Below, in pieces: positions 56,601-64,000 of a stretch of 64,000 bases of DNA (the first letter of the stretch is position 1; every line of letters begins with the position of its first letter). The notes below the pieces were generated by a model. That model saw nothing but the letters and a program-made list of their open reading frames with translations. It was not told the DNA's origin and did not search any database. This DNA is from JAGQYH01 sp041393015 (GTDB lineage Bacteria > Bacteroidota > Bacteroidia > Chitinophagales > JADIYW01), in assembly GCA_041393015.1 (NCBI GenBank), contig JAWKKV010000002.1:1-64000 (forward strand). The letters are read 5' to 3'. The translations under genes were made by a program, and so were the position numbers.

Positions 56601-56836
56601 AAATTACTGTCTACATATACAGGAACATCAATCGTATCGCCAACATAAACGGTAAGGTCGGGTAATCTTACTTGAATATTTTGAGCATGTAGATTGCAAT
56701 GACCATAAAGTATCAAAACGCAAATTATCAGCATTTGCAAGCAACGTTTTATATTATTTGTTGCTGTATAATCGCTATTACCAAAATAAAAATTTTGATA
56801 ATAGGTTGTGAGCTTGTTAAAAAGTGACTTTTTCAT
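53696..56836 (-). CDS. T9SS protein with three cohesin-like modules, Big2 domains, 41-residue repeats and PKD
   Basis: The 1046-residue protein has a long N-terminal signal region (MLIICVLILYGHCNLHAQ). Modules alternate: cohesin-like (about 52-180), Big2-like (~185-255, ASIDPNTGLATG), cohesin-like (~258-380, GLNVTSGSFRLNYNSTRISF), Big2-like (~385-460, ASINSSGLLTA) and cohesin-like (~462-600). A Cys-rich Asp stretch (DCDDSDCSTYDS) and several 41-residue Cys/GCDS repeats (~660-860) follow. A PKD domain (FFGDGQSSTEVNPTHTYNRS) and a T9SS sorting domain (INIYPNPSSGIINI to VILMK) end it. It starts 29 bases after the beta-helix/dockerin gene, so the two are one operon. It is a candidate scaffold that binds the neighbour's dockerin. 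Confidence 0.85.
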   Translation of the reverse strand: MKKSLFNKLTTYYQNFYFGNSDYTATNNIKRCLQMLIICVLILYGHCNLHAQNIQVRLPDLTVYVGDTIDVPVYVDSNLTGLNVLSYQFEITFTDNYLDAIDVIPGPVNGLFSSPLYGITNGKINIANAGTSPLSGSGELFSIRFVAHNSGYSSLSFSGSSNNNFFNEGSPSMILDNGYLNTLALPNLSISPINPVILNGDQQQFTASSGSAPYQWYSMDTLIASIDPNTGLATGNDIGSTNITATDTNGATGTTSIEVRGYKLTIRDTSALTGTTVDLPIYVSDLTGLNVTSGSFRLNYNSTRISFNSIITAGTLMQGYAAPEANQVGQNLEIAFAGATPLSGYGILMYVRFDLSTVSTGATSIQFQNVVFNEALLAIVENGTLTNTPLATINISPSTANVIAGETLQFSASGGTGPYIWSTSDPTIASINSSGLLTALQGGVVQVQAEDIFGAVGTSNNITIYDFKVSIPDTASSQPLAICDVPVIITGLPPGKTINSVQGIIQFETPELAYIQIVNTGTLTNGWSFTSRMVNANSFIFAAAGANAVSTAGELFKIRFDLTSDLTINENAYININEILFNEGDPIPTIENGSITLLECTLTPADCDDSDCSTYDSLDTKTCSCLNIPIPPPDCDDLDCSTEDTYDTLTCSCVHTPIPPDSTLINLSSCNPADTGTVVQTLTNSEGCDSIVTTITSLLPSDAVTINAQSCNPADTGIAVQTLTNGFGCDSVVTTITSLIPSYAITINANSCNPADTGTVVQNLTAQSGCDSIVTTITSLWPSDAVTINAQSCNPADTGIAVQTLTNSFGCDSVVTTITSLIIGGYNDTIYQITCKMVNAGTEVFTYPGSNGCDSTITVITTYEPLTAKFYHSSSGLTTQFTNTSTGATQYLWFFGDGQSSTEVNPTHTYNRSGLYLVALWTYNPECGIRLKLKIIFVFGGFREQLIINDNHTNYLNDINIYPNPSSGIINIRFNSPAIPPSLRVDFEDDKDIKVTVINLHGAIVHSQNIKPHDQNIDLHDLSNGTYILKFTSESESKDIKVILMK
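54240..54850 (-). repeat. 41-residue Cys/GCDS repeats within the cohesin-like protein
   Basis: Units begin with SSCNPADTG or QSCNPADTG and carry GCDS 18 residues later. Two near-identical copies (starting near 54395 and 54641) are exactly 246 bp apart, i.e. two 123-bp units. DNA-level similarity implies recent duplication. Confidence 0.85.
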
Positions 56837-56865
56837 AAGACCAATTTTAGTTTAGGTGACTGACC

Positions 56866-59800
56866 TTAGTTTAATAAAAGTACTTTCCTTGTTTCATTTG
56901 TTTCTCCAACTGACAGCCGAATGAAATAGTAACCGGATTGAAGTGTATTGTTCGTTTCGTTAATGTTCCATTTTATCTGGTGTTTACCATTGGTTTTAAC
57001 TTCATCAACAAGTACTGCAATCTCATGACCTACTACATCAAACACACTTATTTTTACATGTTCACCTATATTTTCAATTAGGTATTCAATATGGATGACA
57101 TCTTTTGCCGGATTAGGATAAATTGGCAACAAGCCGGTTTCATTGTTAGCAACACTGGTAACCATTCCTTCTACGCTAACATCGCCATGGGTAGAGAATC
57201 TTTTTAATTCCTTCTCATTCGCTAAGAACGATTGTATTCTAATTGGAATTTGAGATTGAGTAACCTCTTCAACGAGACTAAAAGTAAGCCAACCCAAGAC
57301 TTCATCATTTTCTAATGCTTCGGTACCTGCCAGTGCAATTTTTAATTTTCCTGCTTCTGAAAAATCAACCATATTATTCATGGTGGTATTTTGAATTTCC
57401 ACGTTGGTTAGTGTCAATAGACTATTGTCATAGTTTATCAAAATATCCATTCCGAATACGCCGGAAACATTGCTGATAGAAAGCGGTAAGGTAATTTCAT
57501 CACCTGGAAATGCTGTAGTACTTCCAATTTTTAAAGCTACATCTGATACTTCAAAAGCATCCATTAGTCTAACAGTCTCCGCAGGGAAAACATCTATTAA
57601 TCCGACCACATATTGTAGAATTAAAGAAGCGTCAAATGCTGTAATACCGGCAGCACCACTCACGTCAGCCACAATCAGTTGGTCTGGATTTAAGAAAGGT
57701 GCTACTACATGTTGTAATGCCAAAGAGGCATCAAAAGCTTGTACTATTCCATTTAAACTTACATCACCCATTAACGGATTTTCAACAATAGTTGACCAAG
57801 GATCATAGTCTACTGCATCGGTAACAGGTTCACCGGTTCCGCCAGGATTGCCGGAATGGGTTGGACCGGTATTGCTGCCCCACCAGTTATTTTCAGCATT
57901 GATTACAAAAGATTGATCTCTATTATAAACACCGTAATTATCTAAATCATTAAAATCACAATAATTAATGGTTGGATTAGCTGCACCAGTTGCTACCAAT
58001 GCGGTTTCACATTTATTGAATAAGGTATTTTTGATAGATGGACTAGCGCTGTTGGCAATTATTGCACCATAACTAGTGCCACTGCCAGCATATCTAAAGA
58101 CACAGTGATCAATTCTTGATAATGGATCTAAGGCATCATTTTGATACCAAATGCCATACCAATCACTTGTTGACGGGGTAGTCGCATCTCCATCTGCATT
58201 ATTATCTCCACCATAGAAATCATCTTCTATATGAGTGAAAACGATATTACTATCTGCCGTTGCACCACCTTCAGCAATCAGACCTTTGTGAACTTCAATT
58301 CTTCCACCATTAAAAAATTTATTGACGACTCCAGGTTCAAAAGTTAAGGTAGCGCCACTTCCAATGGTATATGTACTAAATAGATATGGAATATTAGTAA
58401 CACCTCCAAAGTCTTTTTTACCTAAAGTAACATCTTGAACCAAAGTTTCATTAATGACACCAATACAAGTATAGGTTGTCCCGGTAATTGAGTTGCCGCT
58501 TGTAACAGCCGGATAAGACACCAAAGAAGTTTGGAATGGGGTGAAGGTTAAATCGTTAAATGTATTATCCATTAGTATAGGGTTGGAGACTCCATCTAAT
58601 CTTAAACCATACCTACATTTTTCAAAAAGTGAATTCCGAACAGTGGGAGAGGCACTATTACAATCAATGGCATCACCGGCATAAGCAAAAATCGCATTAT
58701 TAATATCACTTGAATCGTTACTTACATCGTTAAAGATTAACCAATTATAATTCAGGGAACTTGGTGAGGTGGCGCTTCCATCCTGATTCATATCCAGAGG
58801 AACCCCATAACTATCATCTCTATAATCCGTAAAACTAACAGGATTTCCTCCAGTTCCTTCTACATTTAATCTGCCATTTACATTAAAATATTGACTACTA
58901 ACTCTTTTAAAGGAAACATCATTTGGTATTGTAATTGTAGTACCTGTGTTTATCGTAATATTGCCATCTAACAGATAAGTAATATTGTTGTAACCGGCAA
59001 AATTTCTTTTTGGTATAGTAGCTGTTTGAGACCATGTTTCAGCTATAATCCCTATGGCCATATAATCAACGTTTAATGCTGTATTATTTGTAAAAGTTGG
59101 ATTGGAAAACATTGACATCCAAATAGGACCATCTCCAATATTTAAGAAAGAGCAATTTTGTATATCAGGATTGGCATTTCCTGTAATTCTTATGCCCCAT
59201 TGATTCGCTTGCTGAAAGGTTACATTATCTACCAGAACATAAGCACTGTTAATCACCATGCTAGCATCATTTCCAAACGAATATCCAGCATATCTAAGTT
59301 CACAATATTGTAAGATATTTGCGGTATCTGTAGAAGTTGAATTATAAACGACAGCATCCCAATTACCTGGTGCCGGTACGCTTGAGTTCCCATCATTATT
59401 GGTATCCCCTCCGGCTGAATCATCATTTATGGAAGTAAGGATAATTTTGTCAGCACTGGTTCCTAAAAGTTTTAACCCACCATTGACAGTAATTCTAGAG
59501 CCAGCATTATCAAATTTAATCACTACTCCGGGATCAACCGTCAATACTGAATTCGAGCTAATTGTAAGGCTGGACGAGCTAATAATGTATGCTATATTTG
59601 GAATGCCCGCAACGCTTCTTTGCTTTAATTGAGCGTTTGATGAAAGTGTACCTTCTAATAATCTAATGCCTTTACTTCCATTGGCTGTAAATGTTATATT
59701 GTTAAATGTAGGGTCAGAAAGTAGTGAAATAGCAATAGGATCTAACCTGCAATTTTGAATGATTACATTGTTGAAAGTTGGATCTGAGTTACCGTCTGTC

Positions 59801-62235
59801 TCTAAACCATAATAATAGGAGTTGTCTATAGTGGTATTTTGAACCGTTCCTCCGGCATTTTCAAAGGAAACTGCTCCTTGTGAATTATAAGATGTGCAAC
59901 AAGGCTGTACCAATTGATAGCTATAGCTACCATTTCCTGAGTAAGATATAACGGCATTGTCAATCACATTATAGCCATCATCTGCTGCGCCTATATACAT
60001 AATATTATCCCAATCATTGGCGGTTGGCGCTGTGGCATTTCCATCCCCATTGGTATCAAATGGATTGCCTAAATTATCGTCTTTCACAGAAGTGAAATAG
60101 GTTTTGTTGGCGGCATCTCCATTAACCCTAAATCCTCCGCCTACAATAATTCCCGCACCTGGTTGCATTTTAATTACAACTCCGGAATCTACTGCAATAT
60201 TAGAACCGGTATGTATATATAAATCGGACAACAATACATAGGTGATACTGTTAAAACCGGCTACATCTCTGTTTTTAATTATGCCGCTACTGGTAATTCT
60301 TTCTCCCACAATACCCAAAGCCGTTAAACCATTATTGGTAAATGTATTGCCACTAAAAATGGGATCGGCAGAAGCTGAAAGAGCAACCGGAGTGTAAGTC
60401 GTATTGGTGATCTCATTATTGGTTAAAACAGGAGTGGAGGTGTTTAAACAAGCAATACCATAATCTACATCTTTAATTTCTGTATTGCTTATGGTTGGAC
60501 TCGCATCATTAATATGTATAGCTCCCAAATACTGATAGAAATGAACATTATAATAGTAGTAATCAGCGTACTTAATAATGCCATAGTTTATCAAGCCACC
60601 ACTACCGGAATCAAAATAAATACCTCTCCAATCTCTTTTGTTAGGAACACTAATGGTTCCATCTTTATTGGTATCCATTGGGTTTCCGAAATTATCATCT
60701 TTGATGGAGGTAAAAACTATTTTTTCTGACATAGTTCCATTGGCAATTAAGGTTCCTTCAATGATTAACTGAGTGTTTGATAAGGGCTTTATAACAATAC
60801 CTGGAACAATGTTTAACGTGTCAGTCGCAGGAACTGTCACATTTCCTAATAGAACATAAGTTACATTAGGAATAGCAGTTACGTCTCTTTTAATTAAGGT
60901 TGCATTTCTAGTTAAAGTACTTCCCAATAATCCAATGGCATCGTAGTTATTGTCAGAAAATGAAAATGAGTTGTTTGTAAAAGTTGGATTGGCATCAAAT
61001 GTCATAGCCACTGGCGTTTGAGTACTTGAACCAATGGTGTTATTGGTGAAAATAGGATCAGAAGACCCTCTAAAAGAAGCACCGAAATAATTGCTTTGGA
61101 ATTCGCATAAATCAATGGTAGGGCTAGCGTTCTCACAATCTACTGCTCCGTATTGATTGCTTTGTCCGCCATATCTTATCTGACACCTTCTTAAAATGTT
61201 AGCTCCATCATTGCTGGCAGTTCTAAATCTTATACCACCCCAATCACTTACCGCAGGTGCGCTAGAATTACCATCATCATTTGTGTCTCCACCCCAATTG
61301 TCATCTCTAACAGAAGTAATGAATATGTTATTTCCTGCACTGGCATTGGCAGTAAACTGTCCATCAACTAATATGGTTCCATCAAATTTTAAAATGTTAT
61401 TATCGGCTACAATTATAGCACCGGTATTGGTAACAGTTATATTGCCGGAATAATAAAAATACCAAGGGATATCTACATAGGGAAGATTTAGAGTAGCATC
61501 TATTGTGGTCAACTGTATGTAGATTCCATTATGTGTGTTGCCTGTAAAATTGTTGGTGCCCGCTAATGTTAAACTAGCTTCTTGGGCAAATTTTATAGGC
61601 CAATCACAGTTGGTAATTTCAACATCAGTTAATGATACATTTGACTGTTCACTAGTTAAATAAATTCCCGAATTGCTGCAATTTAAAATATCAGAATTGT
61701 TAAGAACCAAATCACCTCCTTGAACATAAGCACCATATTGACAATTACTGATAGTGGAAACATTGGTGACGTTAGCAGTACCTCCATTGCTAATTATAAC
61801 GCCATAATTAGTCATATCTGAAACATCCGATCCGATTAAGTTAAGTATGGAGGCATTGGCAACCTCAATACTACTTCCATAACTAATTTGGCAACTTGTA
61901 AATGTGGCAGTAGCAACATTACTTCCATTGCCTACATAAATAGTTGACCAGTCACCGGCAGCCGGACTTCCTTGATTAGAGGTAAATGTAGCGCCGGTAG
62001 CGTTGAGTGTTCCATAGATATACATTCTTCTACTGGTATTGTTAAATAATATCTGTACACCGTTGTCGACTGTTAAAGTAGCACCAACTGCAACTGTTAA
62101 ATTACCGGTTAATGTATATGGACTGCCGGCTAATGTCAATGTTGAATCTGTTGTAATGTTACCTGAAAGATTAGTTTGTGCATTCACTAGACTAAGTGTA
62201 AATAAGCTAACTAGTAAGAGTATAAGACGTCTCAT
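56866..62235 (-). CDS. Giant T9SS beta-helix protein with dockerin and cohesin-like module
   Basis: The 1789-residue protein begins with a signal peptide (LILLLVSLFTLSLVNAQ) and a long right-handed beta-helix (~25-1480). Five near-repeated linkers (KRDVTAIPNVTYVLLGN, NRDVAGFNSITYVLL, and three more) mark modules. Six modules have a calcium-type insert such as DDNFGNPMDTNKDGTISVP or DDNWGGDTNDDGNSS. Near residue 1490 lies a dockerin with two loops (GDVSLNGIVQAFDASLALQ, ADVSGAAGITAFDASLILQ), then a cohesin-like domain (~1555-1690) and a T9SS sorting domain (PIYPNPAKDVIHIEY to KVLLLN). The beta-helix suggests carbohydrate binding or cleavage. Co-transcription with the cohesin-like gene 29 bases downstream suggests they assemble. 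Confidence 0.88.
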   Translation of the reverse strand: MRRLILLLVSLFTLSLVNAQTNLSGNITTDSTLTLAGSPYTLTGNLTVAVGATLTVDNGVQILFNNTSRRMYIYGTLNATGATFTSNQGSPAAGDWSTIYVGNGSNVATATFTSCQISYGSSIEVANASILNLIGSDVSDMTNYGVIISNGGTANVTNVSTISNCQYGAYVQGGDLVLNNSDILNCSNSGIYLTSEQSNVSLTDVEITNCDWPIKFAQEASLTLAGTNNFTGNTHNGIYIQLTTIDATLNLPYVDIPWYFYYSGNITVTNTGAIIVADNNILKFDGTILVDGQFTANASAGNNIFITSVRDDNWGGDTNDDGNSSAPAVSDWGGIRFRTASNDGANILRRCQIRYGGQSNQYGAVDCENASPTIDLCEFQSNYFGASFRGSSDPIFTNNTIGSSTQTPVAMTFDANPTFTNNSFSFSDNNYDAIGLLGSTLTRNATLIKRDVTAIPNVTYVLLGNVTVPATDTLNIVPGIVIKPLSNTQLIIEGTLIANGTMSEKIVFTSIKDDNFGNPMDTNKDGTISVPNKRDWRGIYFDSGSGGLINYGIIKYADYYYYNVHFYQYLGAIHINDASPTISNTEIKDVDYGIACLNTSTPVLTNNEITNTTYTPVALSASADPIFSGNTFTNNGLTALGIVGERITSSGIIKNRDVAGFNSITYVLLSDLYIHTGSNIAVDSGVVIKMQPGAGIIVGGGFRVNGDAANKTYFTSVKDDNLGNPFDTNGDGNATAPTANDWDNIMYIGAADDGYNVIDNAVISYSGNGSYSYQLVQPCCTSYNSQGAVSFENAGGTVQNTTIDNSYYYGLETDGNSDPTFNNVIIQNCRLDPIAISLLSDPTFNNITFTANGSKGIRLLEGTLSSNAQLKQRSVAGIPNIAYIISSSSLTISSNSVLTVDPGVVIKFDNAGSRITVNGGLKLLGTSADKIILTSINDDSAGGDTNNDGNSSVPAPGNWDAVVYNSTSTDTANILQYCELRYAGYSFGNDASMVINSAYVLVDNVTFQQANQWGIRITGNANPDIQNCSFLNIGDGPIWMSMFSNPTFTNNTALNVDYMAIGIIAETWSQTATIPKRNFAGYNNITYLLDGNITINTGTTITIPNDVSFKRVSSQYFNVNGRLNVEGTGGNPVSFTDYRDDSYGVPLDMNQDGSATSPSSLNYNWLIFNDVSNDSSDINNAIFAYAGDAIDCNSASPTVRNSLFEKCRYGLRLDGVSNPILMDNTFNDLTFTPFQTSLVSYPAVTSGNSITGTTYTCIGVINETLVQDVTLGKKDFGGVTNIPYLFSTYTIGSGATLTFEPGVVNKFFNGGRIEVHKGLIAEGGATADSNIVFTHIEDDFYGGDNNADGDATTPSTSDWYGIWYQNDALDPLSRIDHCVFRYAGSGTSYGAIIANSASPSIKNTLFNKCETALVATGAANPTINYCDFNDLDNYGVYNRDQSFVINAENNWWGSNTGPTHSGNPGGTGEPVTDAVDYDPWSTIVENPLMGDVSLNGIVQAFDASLALQHVVAPFLNPDQLIVADVSGAAGITAFDASLILQYVVGLIDVFPAETVRLMDAFEVSDVALKIGSTTAFPGDEITLPLSISNVSGVFGMDILINYDNSLLTLTNVEIQNTTMNNMVDFSEAGKLKIALAGTEALENDEVLGWLTFSLVEEVTQSQIPIRIQSFLANEKELKRFSTHGDVSVEGMVTSVANNETGLLPIYPNPAKDVIHIEYLIENIGEHVKISVFDVVGHEIAVLVDEVKTNGKHQIKWNINETNNTLQSGYYFIRLSVGETNETRKVLLLN

Positions 62236-62290
62236 GATTTGAATTTGGATGGTTTATAATTGATTTCGATTTACTACATAAAATTTATAG

Positions 62291-62308
62291 CCATACTTTT
62301 AAGTATGG
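62291..62308. repeat. CCATACTT-TT-AAGTATGG inverted repeat in the beta-helix gene leader
   Basis: Perfect 8-bp arms with a 2-base spacer, 56 bases upstream of the start codon. It may be an operator or an RNA hairpin in the leader. Confidence 0.5.
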
Positions 62309-62436
62309 GTTTTATAACAAAATAATTTTCTTTAATACAGGCGATTGACATGAAGTCTAAACGCAGACCTAAATGGTCATGGAAATTATGTTTATAGTAA
62401 AATCTAGCAGTAGTAAGTTTGCATTATAGATTAAGA

Positions 62437-62459
62437 TTGAGTTTTGGCCTTTAACTCAA
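62437..62459. repeat. TTGAGTT/AACTCAA inverted repeat in the leader region
   Basis: Perfect 7-bp arms with a 9-base loop, between the candidate promoter box and the start codon of the beta-helix gene. Confidence 0.45.
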
Positions 62460-62500
62460 CTCTTAGAGGCGATTAATTTACATTAAATATATATGTTATA

Positions 62501-62508
62501 CAAAAATA
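62501..62508 (-). promoter_or_regulatory. Candidate -7 box for the beta-helix/cohesin-like operon
   Basis: TATTTTTG on the minus strand matches TAnnTTTG. The implied leader is about 260 bases, which is long, and no -33 TTG is seen. Confidence 0.35.
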
Positions 62509-62533
62509 TTGTTATATATTTTGAATAGATGGG

Positions 62534-62570
62534 CAAAAAAAAAGGACCACCAAAAACTTTGATGATCCTT
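62534..62570 (-). terminator. Intrinsic terminator after the 62.6-64 kb T9SS gene
   Basis: On the minus strand AAGGATCATCAAA and TTTGGTGGTCCTT form a 13-bp stem with two G-U pairs and a 3-base loop, followed by a run of Ts, 27 bases after the stop. It ends the transcript and separates it from the beta-helix gene. Confidence 0.9.
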
Positions 62571-62597
62571 ATCAATTTTTAAATAAGTTTTGATTTG

Positions 62598-64000
62598 CTA
62601 CTTACTCAATAAAATCTTTTCTGTGGCTAGTTTTATGCCATCTTTATAAAAGCTAATGAAATATAATCCATTATCATAATCATCAAAGCTAATAAGTGGT
62701 TTGTCATTAGCACTTAAAACAACTGGTATTCTATCCATTTCTCTTCCAGATATATCCGTAATTACAATATTGGCATCTAACATTTCATCCACGTTAAACC
62801 TGATATTGACATCGCCTCTACTTGGATTTGGATATGAGGTAAGTATACCTTCTACATCAAACAAATCAACTACTTCTAATTCATTAGCGTTTCTGCTAGA
62901 TGAATTTCCATTTCTATACAAGAATGGATTAAGCGTAAATGACTTCCAGTCACTCCAATGACTCCATTCAATATATTCGTCTTCCAAACAATCAGCCTGA
63001 ACTCTAAACTCATACGTTAAGAATGGAAATAAATGATTTGTTCTAAATGAATTAGTATGAACCACTCTTGTTACCGTAGCTCCAAACAAATTGTATTTCA
63101 ATCTCCCTTGTACAGTATAAGAATAACCATTTGGAACAGCATCCCATCCTAAAGTGGCTTGTGTAAATGTAATATCAGTTGCATAAAGATTTTCAGGATC
63201 TTCACAGATAATATTACAATCCTCTTCCAATACAATAATCGTAGTGATAGTAGAATCGCAACCTGTTGATGATGTAAAATGAACTACGATAGGATCGAAC
63301 GGCATCGGATTACATGTATATAAGAATACAGTATCACTATAGCCATCTACCAAAGAAGTTATAGTTGTAACTATACTATCACATCCATTGGAAGCTGTTA
63401 GTATTTCACTAACTGTTCCTGTATCAGATGCTAAACAGCTTTCTTTGTCAACAATAACTTCATAGCTTTCTAAAAGTGTTGTTATTGTGGTTATAACACT
63501 ATCACAACCGTCGACAGTTTTTAAAGTATCAATGGTAACACCTACAAATTGTGGATCACAAGTCGTTTCGGTAAACTCTTGTTGATAGCTAGGCAATAAC
63601 ACAGGAGCTGTTATAACAATACTATCACAGCCATTATTTGCCGTTAAAGTGTCAATTGATACTTCTGTCAAACTTTCATCACAAACACCAGGAGTTAAGG
63701 TAGTAACATAACTTTCCAAAAGAGTGGTAAATGTTGTCACTACACTATCGCAGCCACCTTCATTTGTTAAGCTATCTATTGATGTTCCAACTTGATTAGG
63801 ATCACAAGAAGTAGCATAAACTGTAACATTAGAAGGTTCACAGCATTCAACACATACAAAAACACTATCCGTTCCACAATTTGGCTCATTTACATTAGTT
63901 AAATAGAACCATTGGCAACCAGCAGAAATATCTTGAATCAAAGTTCCATTACTGGTAATACCGCTATTGTAAACTATTGATGCTAAAGCTCCAATCTGCG
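62598..64000 (-). CDS. T9SS protein with 41-residue repeats and Fn3 domain (5' end outside the window)
   Basis: The frame stays open to the window edge, so about 467 C-terminal residues are seen and the N-terminus lies beyond. The visible order is a Cys-rich segment (CGTDSVFVCVECCEP), five 41-residue Cys/GCDS repeats (63190-63830), an Fn3-like domain (TQATLGWDAVPNGYSYTVQG) and a T9SS sorting domain (TSYPNPSRGDVNIRFN to EKILLSK). A strong terminator follows. The missing N-terminal part may hold the functional domain. The repeats match those in three other genes of the window. Confidence 0.87.
   Translation of the reverse strand, partial: QIGALASIVYNSGITSNGTLIQDISAGCQWFYLTNVNEPNCGTDSVFVCVECCEPSNVTVYATSCDPNQVGTSIDSLTNEGGCDSVVTTFTTLLESYVTTLTPGVCDESLTEVSIDTLTANNGCDSIVITAPVLLPSYQQEFTETTCDPQFVGVTIDTLKTVDGCDSVITTITTLLESYEVIVDKESCLASDTGTVSEILTASNGCDSIVTTITSLVDGYSDTVFLYTCNPMPFDPIVVHFTSSTGCDSTITTIIVLEEDCNIICEDPENLYATDITFTQATLGWDAVPNGYSYTVQGRLKYNLFGATVTRVVHTNSFRTNHLFPFLTYEFRVQADCLEDEYIEWSHWSDWKSFTLNPFLYRNGNSSSRNANELEVVDLFDVEGILTSYPNPSRGDVNIRFNVDEMLDANIVITDISGREMDRIPVVLSANDKPLISFDDYDNGLYFISFYKDGIKLATEKILLSK
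63190..63830 (-). repeat. 41-residue Cys/GCDS repeats within the partial T9SS gene
   Basis: Five units (starts TSCDPNQVG, GVCDESLTE, TTCDPQFVG, ESCLASDTG, YTCNPMPFD) each place GCDS 18 residues after the first Cys, with a 41-residue period. The units are well diverged and all in frame, unlike the 7.2-8.6 kb array. Confidence 0.87.

Larger units (their letters stand above)
62236..62597. other. 362-bp gap: terminator, promoter box and leader hairpins
   Basis: It holds the terminator of the downstream-coordinate gene (62534-62570), a candidate promoter box (62501-62508) for the beta-helix gene, and two inverted repeats in the would-be 5' leader (62291-62308, 62437-62459). No gene is seen. Confidence 0.6.

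Noticed and set aside
53696..62235. Cohesin and dockerin modules might mean a cellulosome.
   Set aside because: No cellulase, CBM or SLH anchor domain is seen; only the module types are shared, so I describe it as a non-cellulosomal assembly.

Overview
The window is about 64 kb of AT-rich chromosome from a member of the Bacteroidota, most likely a marine or aquatic flavobacterial or saprospiral lineage. Four things point there. About eleven proteins end in a type IX secretion (T9SS) sorting domain of the 'VYPNPSNG' type. Several start regions carry the Bacteroidota -7 box TAnnTTTG. The MoxR/DUF58/DUF4129/SpoIIM operon and the divergent xerD-aroQ pair are typical of the phylum. No tRNA, rRNA, CRISPR array, prophage or insertion sequence was seen.

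Layout. 1-617 is the 3' end of a LVIVD-repeat surface protein. 0.8-5.3 kb (minus) holds an AraC regulator, a ThDP-dependent enzyme with an internal stop, and an FAD dehydrogenase. 5.4-6.9 kb has a secreted endonuclease I and a GNAT acetyltransferase. 7.2-9.6 kb is a 123-bp tandem repeat array that has lost its 5' end and carries many indels, followed by intact PKD and T9SS domains. 9.8-16.3 kb is the SpoIIM-DUF4129-DUF4350-MoxR-DUF58 operon. 16.4-24.8 kb has a secreted protein, a DNA ligase/exonuclease pair, SRPBCC and RDD proteins, ribosomal protein L19, a ceramidase-like membrane protein and a LuxR-type response regulator. 25-29.7 kb has a glycosyltransferase, xerD, aroQ and a secreted glycosidase-like protein. 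30-33.7 kb has a histidine kinase overlapping a TonB-dependent receptor. 33.8-39.8 kb has a broken VCBS-repeat gene and a large reprolysin-like metalloprotease. 40-45.6 kb has an atypical response regulator, a Lys-rich secreted protein, a purple-acid-phosphatase-like enzyme, a PDZ protein and a START protein. 45.9-53.5 kb has a D-lactate/glycolate dehydrogenase-like flavoprotein, a TetR regulator with its operator, a GNAT-like protein, a GSCFA protein and a helical-repeat protein. 53.7-64 kb (minus) encodes three very large T9SS proteins.

How the genes work together. The clearest theme is a set of modular T9SS-exported surface proteins. Four of them, in separate loci, share a repeat of exactly 41 residues (123 bp) with one Cys near its start and a second Cys in a GCDS motif 18 residues later. 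Two neighbouring genes at 53.7-62.2 kb look like one operon. One encodes three cohesin-like modules; the other is a 1789-residue beta-helix protein with a dockerin and its own cohesin-like module. This suggests a non-cellulosomal, T9SS-delivered cohesin-dockerin surface assembly. Three loci are broken by stops or indels (ThDP enzyme, 123-bp array, VCBS gene), so raw-read validation matters before any is called a pseudogene.
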